Below are positions 5,183 to 10,812 of a stretch of 10,812 bases of DNA, in pieces; position 1 is the first letter of the stretch; every line of letters begins with the position of its first letter. The notes beneath the pieces were generated by a model. The model saw only the letters and a list, made by a program, of their open reading frames with translations, ran no database searches and was not told the origin of the DNA. This stretch comes from Pseudomonadota bacterium (GTDB lineage Bacteria > Desulfobacterota > Anaeroferrophillalia > Anaeroferrophillales > Tharpellaceae), in NCBI GenBank assembly GCA_015486445.1, contig WFRT01000008.1:1-10812 (forward strand), in the 5' to 3' direction. Position numbers and translations under genes: made by a program.

Positions 5183-6451
5183 ATGCATATCGTCACCCTA
5201 GGACTCAACCACCAGACCGCCCCGGTCGACACCCGGGAGAAACTGGCTTTCAAGAGCGAGGAAATCCCCGGCGCCCTGCGGCGGCTGCTGGATACGAGCC
5301 GGCTCAATGAAGCCCTGATCCTCTCGACCTGCAACCGGGTCGAACTCTACGGCTTCACCCCGGAGCTTAAAAACTGCCGGAACGAGCTCGAAACCTTCCT
5401 CGCCGATTTTCACCAGCTGGAAACCGCCGACTTCAGCGACAACCTCTATTTTCATACCGGCACCGAGGCTATCCGCCACAGCTTCCGGGTCGCTTCGAGC
5501 CTCGATTCGATGGTCATCGGCGAACCCCAGATCCTGGGCCAGCTCAAGGACGCCTTCTTCATCGCCTCCGAGGCCCGCTCAACCGGCCTGATTCTCAACC
5601 GCCTGATGCACCGCTCCTTCTTCATCGCCAAGGAGGTGAGAACCCGGACCAAAATCGCCAGCGCCGCGGTTTCGGTGAGTTTTGCCGCGGTCGAACTGGC
5701 CAAAAAGATCTTCGGCGACCTCAAGGGCAGGAAGGTGATGCTGATCGGGGCCGGCGAAATGTGTGAACTCGCCGCCCGTCATTTTGTCAACCAGGGCGTC
5801 GGCCAGGTCCTGGTCACCAACCGAACCTTCAGCCGGGCCCGGGAGCTGGCAGCCGAATTCGAAGGGCTGGCAGTCTCCTTTGACAGCTTCCGCCAGGAAC
5901 TCGACGAGGCCGACATCATCTTGAGTTCAACCGGTTCGCCCGACTACCTGATCGGTCCGGCCGAGCTCTCGGCGGCCCTGAAAAAACGGCGCAACCGACC
6001 GATCTTTCTGATCGACATCGCGGTTCCCCGCGACATCGACCCCAAGGTCAACGAACTTGACAACATCTACCTGTTTGACGTCGACGACTTGAAGGAAGTC
6101 ATCACCGAAAACCTCGACCAGCGCCAGCAGGAAGCCCTGCGGGCCGAACGCCTGGTCGATCTCGAGGTCGAAAAGTTCGAGCAGTGGCTGGCCTCGCTGG
6201 CGGTTACCCCGACGATCAAGGCCCTGCGCCGGCAGGTCAGTGAGATTGCCCGCCGGGAACTGGAGAAAACCCTCGCCGGCCTGCCCGACCTGGGTGAGAA
6301 GGAGCGGCGCAAGCTCGAGGCCATGGTCAACGCCATCACCAACAAGATCCTCCACCCGCCGCTGAATTACCTGAAAGCCCGGGAGCAGCACGAGGACCGG
6401 CAGCCGGCGGCCACCATCCGCCGGATCTTCAACCTACCCGACAGTGATTAG
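5183..6451 (+). CDS. hemA: glutamyl-tRNA reductase
   Basis: 422 residues, the standard bacterial length. It reduces glutamyl-tRNA(Glu) with NADPH to glutamate-1-semialdehyde, the first committed and usually rate-setting step of C5 tetrapyrrole synthesis. The N-terminal catalytic domain shows GLNHQTAPVDTREKLAF and the nucleophilic cysteine in LSTCNRVELYG (C50). SSLDSMVIGEPQILGQLKDAF (105-125) is the strongly conserved family block. The NADPH-binding domain has LIGAGEM (187-193), then IDIAVPRDIDP (277-287). The C-terminal dimerisation helices include NKILHPP (387-393). It starts at an ATG 35 nt after the ccsA stop, with no strong Shine-Dalgarno, and runs in the same operon as hemC and hemD. The aminomutase HemL that uses its unstable product is not in this window. 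Confidence 0.97.
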   Translation: MHIVTLGLNHQTAPVDTREKLAFKSEEIPGALRRLLDTSRLNEALILSTCNRVELYGFTPELKNCRNELETFLADFHQLETADFSDNLYFHTGTEAIRHSFRVASSLDSMVIGEPQILGQLKDAFFIASEARSTGLILNRLMHRSFFIAKEVRTRTKIASAAVSVSFAAVELAKKIFGDLKGRKVMLIGAGEMCELAARHFVNQGVGQVLVTNRTFSRARELAAEFEGLAVSFDSFRQELDEADIILSSTGSPDYLIGPAELSAALKKRRNRPIFLIDIAVPRDIDPKVNELDNIYLFDVDDLKEVITENLDQRQQEALRAERLVDLEVEKFEQWLASLAVTPTIKALRRQVSEIARRELEKTLAGLPDLGEKERRKLEAMVNAITNKILHPPLNYLKAREQHEDRQPAATIRRIFNLPDSD

Positions 6452-6508
6452 AAAATCCCTCGGCCGAAAAAGCTTCAGGATTAACCCCTATTCAGGAGTT
6501 TGACAGAC

Positions 6509-7456
6509 ATGAGCGACCGCTATCCCCCCATCATGATCGGCACCCGGGGCAGTGCCCTGGCCCTCTGGCAGGCCAACTGGGTCAAGAAACAGCTCGAGCG
6601 GGAGTACCCCGGCATCGAGGTCGGCCTGAAAATCATCAAGACCAAAGGCGACAAAATTCTCGATGTCCCCCTGGCCCAGGTCGGCGGCAAGGGTCTGTTC
6701 GTCAAGGAGATTGAGGACGCCCTGCTGGCCGGTGAAATCGACCTCGCGGTCCACAGCATGAAGGATGTGCCGACCGCACTGCCGGAAGGCCTGATGGTTG
6801 AAATCATCCCGCCGCGTGAAGACCCCCGCGACGCCTTTTTTTCCTGGAATAACCGGAAGCTGGCCGAGATGAAACCCGGATCGGTCATCGGCACCAGCAG
6901 CCTGCGGCGCAAGGCCCAACTGCTGAACGCCTTCCCCGGGTTTGAAATCCGGGACTTGAGGGGCAATGTCGACACCCGGTTGAAAAAACTTGACCGCGGC
7001 GACTATGACGGCATCATCCTGGCCGCGGCCGGGGTCAAACGTTTGGGCTGGGCCGGGCGCATCACCGAATTTATCGACCCCGCGATCTCGCTGCCGGCCA
7101 TCGCCCAGGGGGCCCTGGGTATCGAAACCCGCATCGATGACAGGTTCAACAACCAACGCCTGAGTTTTTTCCACGACGAAAAAACCGCCCTCGCGGTCCG
7201 GGCCGAAAGAGCCCTGCTGAAAACCCTGGAAGGGGGCTGCCAGATCCCGATTGCGGCCCACGCCACGGTGGATGAAGAGAACCGGATCACCCTGACCGGC
7301 CTGGTTGCGGCCCTCGACGGGCGTGAAATCCTCCGCCAGACGATCAGCGGCGGCCGGCCCGAGGAACTGGGAGAGAACCTGGCCCGGTTCCTGCTGCTGG
7401 ATGGGGCCGACCGGCTGCTGGCGGAATGTTTCGCGGCCCATCCCATGGCTCGCTGA
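6509..7456 (+). CDS. hemC: hydroxymethylbilane synthase (porphobilinogen deaminase)
   Basis: 315 residues from the ATG at 6509. It polymerises four porphobilinogens into the linear tetrapyrrole hydroxymethylbilane, using a covalently bound dipyrromethane cofactor. Seen are IGTRGSALALWQA (10-22), the catalytic aspartate in VHSMKDVPTALP (D86), TSSLRRKAQL (129-138), RDLRGNVDTRL (148-158), and the cofactor-attachment cysteine in LEGGCQIPIAAHA (C244). The start is fixed by AGGAG at 6494-6498, 10 nt before the ATG; a TTG three codons earlier lies only 1 nt from that site. It is 57 nt after hemA and 53 nt before hemD in the same direction, consistent with one operon. All expected active-site residues are present and nothing is truncated. 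Confidence 0.97.
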   Translation: MSDRYPPIMIGTRGSALALWQANWVKKQLEREYPGIEVGLKIIKTKGDKILDVPLAQVGGKGLFVKEIEDALLAGEIDLAVHSMKDVPTALPEGLMVEIIPPREDPRDAFFSWNNRKLAEMKPGSVIGTSSLRRKAQLLNAFPGFEIRDLRGNVDTRLKKLDRGDYDGIILAAAGVKRLGWAGRITEFIDPAISLPAIAQGALGIETRIDDRFNNQRLSFFHDEKTALAVRAERALLKTLEGGCQIPIAAHATVDEENRITLTGLVAALDGREILRQTISGGRPEELGENLARFLLLDGADRLLAECFAAHPMAR

Positions 7457-7509
7457 ACGAGCCCCAACAACCCCTCAACAAGCCCCGAAGAGGAGTGAAA
7501 AACAGCCCC

Positions 7510-8313
7510 ATGCCGGAAAACCAGTCCATATCCGGCCCGTTGGCCGGCCGCCGCATCCTGGTCACCCGGCCACGGGAACAGGCCGCCGATCTCATCCTCA
7601 AACTCGAGGCAACCGGGGCTGAGGCCGTCACCCTGCCGACCATCATGATCTGCGACCCGCCCGACTGGGGGCCGGCCGATACGGCCATCGACAACCTTGC
7701 AGCCTACACCTGGCTGCTGCTGACCAGCATCAACGGGGTCAAACGTTTTATCGGCCGCCTGGCTGACCACGGCCACGATCCGGGACCGGCCTGCGCCCAC
7801 TTGAAAGTTGTCTGCGTCGGCCCCAAAACCGCGTCCGTCGCCGGCCGGGCCGGGCTGAAAAGCCGGACCGTGGCCAGGGAGTACGCCGCCGAAGGCATCA
7901 TCAAGCTTTTTTCCGGCCGCAACCTCAACGGTGAAAGATTTCTTTTCCCCCGCGCTCTGAAGGCCCGGGAACTGCTGCCTGAAAGCCTGCGCCGGCTGGG
8001 CGCCGAAGTCGATGTGGTCCCGGTCTACGAGACCCTCTTTCCCCCCGACAGCGCGGCCCGGCTCGCAGCCCTGCTGGAAAATGACACCATCGACCTCATC
8101 ACCCTGACCAGCGCCTCAACCGCAACCAACCTGGCCCGTCACTGCCCTGCCGAATTCAGGGAAAAGCTGGCTTCCATCCCGGCGGTCTGCATCGGCCCGA
8201 TCACGGCCGAGGCGGCGGCCGGGGCCGGCCTCAGGGTCGAGGCCACGGCGGCCTCCTACACCGCCGAAGGCCTGCTGGAAACCCTGCGCGAATACCTCTC
8301 TCGGACCGTATAA
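7510..8313 (+). CDS. hemD: uroporphyrinogen-III synthase
   Basis: 267 residues from the ATG at 7510, a normal length for a stand-alone HemD. It inverts ring D and cyclises hydroxymethylbilane to uroporphyrinogen III, the precursor of heme, siroheme and cobalamin. The family is divergent, but the bilobed pattern is clear: RRILVTRPREQA (14-26), LLTSINGVKRF (70-80), VPVYET (170-175), TLTSASTATNL (198-208), CIGPITAEAA (227-236) and ASYTAEGLLETL (248-259). The frame is open upstream to 7426 inside hemC, but the extra 28 residues are unlike the family, and AGGAG at 7491-7495 precedes the ATG at 7510 by 14 nt. It is not fused to a uroporphyrinogen methyltransferase (CobA/SUMT), which many bacteria carry here. 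It is the last gene before a terminator hairpin. Confidence 0.92.
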   Translation: MPENQSISGPLAGRRILVTRPREQAADLILKLEATGAEAVTLPTIMICDPPDWGPADTAIDNLAAYTWLLLTSINGVKRFIGRLADHGHDPGPACAHLKVVCVGPKTASVAGRAGLKSRTVAREYAAEGIIKLFSGRNLNGERFLFPRALKARELLPESLRRLGAEVDVVPVYETLFPPDSAARLAALLENDTIDLITLTSASTATNLARHCPAEFREKLASIPAVCIGPITAEAAAGAGLRVEATAASYTAEGLLETLREYLSRTV

Positions 8314-8341
8314 AACAAAAAACCCGGCACGCGGCCGGGTT
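8310..8341 (-). terminator. intrinsic terminator shared by the convergent lpxC and hemD ends
   Basis: A perfect 8-bp stem AACCCGGC (8321-8328) with GCCGGGTT (8334-8341) closes a 5-base loop. On the minus strand the stem is followed directly by TTTTTTGTTTT, a classic U-tract, so it terminates lpxC transcripts strongly. In the plus direction the hairpin begins 7 bases after the hemD stop but lacks a downstream T-tract, so it may act only weakly there. Confidence 0.85.
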
Positions 8342-8378
8342 CCCATAGGTCTTCTCTCTTCTGGTCGGGCGATTCTTT

Positions 8379-9320
8379 CTAAGCCGAACCCTCTCCCATA
8401 ACCAGGCGGGGCACGGTAAACGGCGGCAGCGAACCATCGACCCATTCGGCCGCGGTCACCTTCTCCCAGGCTTCCTGGTTGGCCAAGACCGCCTCGACCA
8501 GCTTGTGGTTCAAGGCATGGCCGGTCTTGTTGGCCTCGAGCACCCCGATTACCGGCAGGCCCATCAGGGCGATGTCGCCGAAACAGTCAAGGATCTTGTG
8601 CCGGGCGAACTCGTCGGGAAAACGGAGACCGTTTTCGTTGAGAATCGAATATTCATCGAGCACGATAGCGTTGTCAAGCGAGCCGCCCCGGGCCAGGTTG
8701 CGGGATTTCAGCCACTCGACCTCCTGCAGGAAACCGAAGGTCCGGGCCCGGCTGATCTGGCGGTCGTAGACGGCGTCGGAAAAGGAAAAGTTAAAGCTCT
8801 GGAAACCGATCATCGGGTGATCGAAACTGATATGGCTGATAATCGAAAGCGAGGTTTCCGAAGAGGGCGGCTGGGGGCCGAGCCGGGCCCACTTGTCACC
8901 ATCGGCCACGGTTACCGTGCCGGTCATCCTGAGATAACTCTTGGGCTCGACCAGGCGCCGGATCCCGGCGGTCTTGATCAGGTAGACGAAAGGCTTGGCG
9001 CTGCCGTCCATGATCGGCACTTCGGGCCCGTGGACCTCGATCAGGACGTTGTCGACCCCGAGCCCGGAAAGGGCCGAGAGCAGGTGCTCGACGGTGCCGA
9101 TGGAAAAAGCCCCATGCCCCAGGGTGGTCGCCAGGGAGGTATCGACAACGTAGGCGGACAAGGCGGGAATGGTGGTCAGCACCCGGCCCTGCTCGATCCG
9201 CTGCAACTTGATACCGTGGTCGGCCGGGGCCGGCTTGAGAACCAGCCTGACCCGGGCCCCGGAATGGAGGCCGATACCGACACAGGAGATTTCTTTCCGT
9301 AAAGTTCTCTGAAAAAACAT
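8379..9320 (-). CDS. lpxC: UDP-3-O-acyl-N-acetylglucosamine deacetylase
   Basis: 313 residues from the ATG at 9320, close to the usual 305. It is the zinc-dependent committed step of lipid A synthesis, removing the acetyl group from UDP-3-O-acyl-GlcNAc at the cytoplasmic face. Visible are MFFQRTLRKEISCVGIGLHSG at the N-terminus, TVEHLLSALSGLGVDN with E78 and the zinc ligand H79, VPIMDGSAKPFV (101-112), FARHKILDCFGDIALMG with zinc ligands H241 and D245, and the catalytic histidine in GHALNHKL (H268 or H272, by position within the motif). The ATG matches the family start; a TTG ten codons upstream is the only longer option and is disfavoured. No good Shine-Dalgarno precedes the ATG. Its own promoter candidate and terminator suggest single-gene transcription. 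It shows that the host has an LPS outer membrane. Confidence 0.97.
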   Translation of the reverse strand: MFFQRTLRKEISCVGIGLHSGARVRLVLKPAPADHGIKLQRIEQGRVLTTIPALSAYVVDTSLATTLGHGAFSIGTVEHLLSALSGLGVDNVLIEVHGPEVPIMDGSAKPFVYLIKTAGIRRLVEPKSYLRMTGTVTVADGDKWARLGPQPPSSETSLSIISHISFDHPMIGFQSFNFSFSDAVYDRQISRARTFGFLQEVEWLKSRNLARGGSLDNAIVLDEYSILNENGLRFPDEFARHKILDCFGDIALMGLPVIGVLEANKTGHALNHKLVEAVLANQEAWEKVTAAEWVDGSLPPFTVPRLVMGEGSA

Positions 9321-9412
9321 GTAAAAAGTCTGCTTTAAATTTATATGCAAATCCCCGCTTCCATCCGCATGGAGAGCGGACAGACAACAGGTAAGGGCAT
9401 CTTCAGACGCTC

Positions 9413-9441
9413 TTTATATACGAATTGACAACTTTTTGCAA
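9413..9441 (-). promoter_or_regulatory. candidate lpxC promoter
   Basis: The minus strand reads TTGCAA (9441-9436), a 17-nt spacer, then TATAAA (9418-9413) within TATATAAAG. The -10 is good and the -35 fair (4 of 6). The start of transcription near 9406 gives a leader of about 85 nt before the lpxC ATG. The local A/T-rich block stands out from the GC-rich surroundings. Confidence 0.55.
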
Positions 9442-9480
9442 GCCCCGGCCCCGCCCCCCGACAAAGAGAGGATGGAAATC

Positions 9481-10812
9481 CTAGCCGATGCGTTCTTTAA
9501 GAAGCTGGTTGACCATCCGGGGATTGGCCTGGCCGCCGGTTTTTTTCATCACCTGGCCGACGAAGAAACCGAACAGCTTGGTTTTGCCGGCCTGGTACTC
9601 GGCCACCTTGTCGGCATTGGCGGCAAGAATCTCTTCGACCAGCCCGGCCAACTCCCCGGCGTCCGACATCTGGGCCAGGCCCTCGCGTTTGACGATTTTC
9701 TCAGGATCGCTGTCGGCCTCGCGATACATCAGGGAGAGAACCTGCTTGGCAATCTTGCCGCTGATGGTCCCCGCTTCGATCAGGTTGATAAGCCCGCCCA
9801 GGCCTTGGGCGCTGACCGGGCAGTCGGCAATCCCGATCTTGTCTTCGTTGACAAATTTCAAGAGCTCGACCATCACCCAGTTGGCCGCGGCCTTGGGCCG
9901 GCCGCAGACTTTGGCAACGGCCTCGAAATAGTCGGCCAGGGCCCGGTCGGCGCAGAGCACCTCGGCGTCGGCCGGCGGCAGCCCGTACTCTTCGACCAGC
10001 CGCCGGCGCTTGGCCGCCGGCAACTCGGGCAGGTTCGCCTTAACCTCAGCGATCCATTCCTTGCTGATAACCACCGGCAGCAGGTCGGGATCGGGGAAGT
10101 AGCGGTAGTCGTGGGCCTCCTCCTTGCCCCGCATGGCCATCGTCACCCCGCGCTCGACGTTCCACAGCCGGGTCTCCTGGACCACGACCCCGCCCTCGTC
10201 GAGAATCTCGGCCTGGCGTTCGACCTCGTAGTCGATGGCCCGCTGGACGTTGCGGAAGGAGTTCATGTTCTTGAGCTCGGCCCGGATCCCGAACTCATTA
10301 CGGCCGAAAGGCCGCAGCGAGATGTTGGCGTCGCAGCGGAAACTGCCCTCTTCCATGTTGCCGTCGGTAATCCCCAGGTAAACCAGGATGTCGCGCAGGG
10401 CCCGGAGATAGGCCACGGCTTCGGCCGCGGAACGCATGTCGGGCTCACTGACGATTTCCAGAAGCGGCACGCAGGCCCGGTTGTAGTCGACATAGCTGAC
10501 CCCGAATTCGTCTTCGGGATGGACCAGCTTGCCGGCGTCCTCCTCCATGTGGATCCTAGTGATCCCGATCCTCTTGCCGGTGCCGTCGACTTCGATGTCG
10601 AGATGGCCGCCGACGCAGATCGGCAGTTCGAACTGGGAGATCTGGTAGCCCTTGGGCAAGTCGGGGTAGAAGTAGTTCTTGCGGGCAAACACGCTGTTTC
10701 TGGTGATTTCGCAGCCAGTCGCCAGCCCGGCCCGGATGGCGTAGTCGACAACCTTGCGGTTCAATACCGGCAAAGCGCCCGGCATCCCGGTGCAGACCGG
10801 GCAGGTGTTGGC
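9481..10812 (-). CDS. gatB: Asp-tRNA(Asn)/Glu-tRNA(Gln) amidotransferase subunit B; 5' end beyond the window
   Basis: 443 codons are visible, and the frame stays open to the right edge. The family runs to about 475-480 residues, so roughly 35-40 N-terminal residues are missing. The first visible residues ANTCPVCTGMPGALPVLN hold a cysteine pair of the zinc site. Further family blocks are FARKNYFYPDLPKGYQISQ, RIHMEEDAGKL, DYNRACVPLLEIVSEPD, SFRCDANISLRP, ELKNMNSFRNVQRAIDYE and HDYRYFPDPDLLPV. The C-terminal helical and YqeY-like tail that grips the tRNA ends NPRMVNQLLKERIG. With GatA and GatC it amidates misacylated Glu-tRNA(Gln) or Asp-tRNA(Asn) in the cytoplasm; those partners are not seen here. 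An apparent internal ATG at 10785 is not the start. lpxC follows on the same strand after 160 bases containing its own promoter candidate, and I see no clear terminator after gatB. Confidence 0.97.
   Translation of the reverse strand, partial: ANTCPVCTGMPGALPVLNRKVVDYAIRAGLATGCEITRNSVFARKNYFYPDLPKGYQISQFELPICVGGHLDIEVDGTGKRIGITRIHMEEDAGKLVHPEDEFGVSYVDYNRACVPLLEIVSEPDMRSAAEAVAYLRALRDILVYLGITDGNMEEGSFRCDANISLRPFGRNEFGIRAELKNMNSFRNVQRAIDYEVERQAEILDEGGVVVQETRLWNVERGVTMAMRGKEEAHDYRYFPDPDLLPVVISKEWIAEVKANLPELPAAKRRRLVEEYGLPPADAEVLCADRALADYFEAVAKVCGRPKAAANWVMVELLKFVNEDKIGIADCPVSAQGLGGLINLIEAGTISGKIAKQVLSLMYREADSDPEKIVKREGLAQMSDAGELAGLVEEILAANADKVAEYQAGKTKLFGFFVGQVMKKTGGQANPRMVNQLLKERIG

Noticed and set aside
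6488..7441. Minus-strand open frame (317 codons) spanning all of hemC
   Set aside because: It is an antisense shadow of a confidently assigned gene, with low-complexity Gln/Gly/Asp-rich content.
7426..7509. N-terminal extension of HemD overlapping hemC
   Set aside because: The 28 extra residues match the hemC tail in another frame, and a ribosome site precedes the ATG at 7510.
1..10812. CRISPR arrays, tRNA or rRNA genes, phage genes, toxin-antitoxin or defence loci
   Set aside because: None was recognised. Apart from the miniature element and its solo end there are no repeat arrays, and coding space is filled by housekeeping genes.

Overview
This window looks like a chromosomal housekeeping segment from a GC-rich Gram-negative bacterium. 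It carries lpxC (lipid A synthesis), gatB (the amidotransferase route to Asn/Gln-tRNA), and the C5 tetrapyrrole pathway genes in the order ccsA-hemA-hemC-hemD, divergent from hemB. That order, and the style of the proteins, recall the former Deltaproteobacteria (Desulfobacterota and relatives). The taxonomic call is an inference from gene order and remembered protein style, not from a search.

Layout. From the left edge, all on the minus strand: the 5' part of an ABC-F ATPase gene (1-416), a class I aminotransferase (546-1730), hisC (1733-2806) and hemB (2803-3774). Transcription runs hemB > hisC > aminotransferase, with a 4-base ATGA overlap and then a 2-base gap, so these three form one tight operon. 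The gap upstream of hemB holds a 238-bp miniature mobile element (3827-4064) and then a compact regulatory stretch with two back-to-back promoter candidates (about 4135-4240). On the plus strand follow ccsA (4320-5147), hemA (5183-6451), hemC (6509-7456) and hemD (7510-8313). A strong hairpin terminator lies between the convergent hemD and lpxC ends. lpxC (8379-9320) and the 3' part of gatB (9481 to the right edge) are on the minus strand.

How the genes work together. HemA reduces glutamyl-tRNA to glutamate-1-semialdehyde. HemB makes porphobilinogen from 5-aminolevulinate, HemC joins four porphobilinogens into hydroxymethylbilane, and HemD closes this to uroporphyrinogen III, the branch point to heme, siroheme and cobalamin. 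The aminomutase gene hemL is not in the window. CcsA, at the head of the plus-strand operon, is a membrane protein of System II cytochrome c assembly and links heme synthesis to heme use. HisC and the second aminotransferase are amino-acid enzymes riding on the hemB transcript.

Novelty. I see no undescribed multi-gene system; every gene belongs to a known family. The best non-routine signal is the miniature element, which has 13-bp perfect terminal inverted repeats starting GTAA, a perfect 8-bp target duplication and nested internal dyads. It sits between the hemB promoter candidate and hemB. An identical 13-bp end stands alone at the aminotransferase stop codon.
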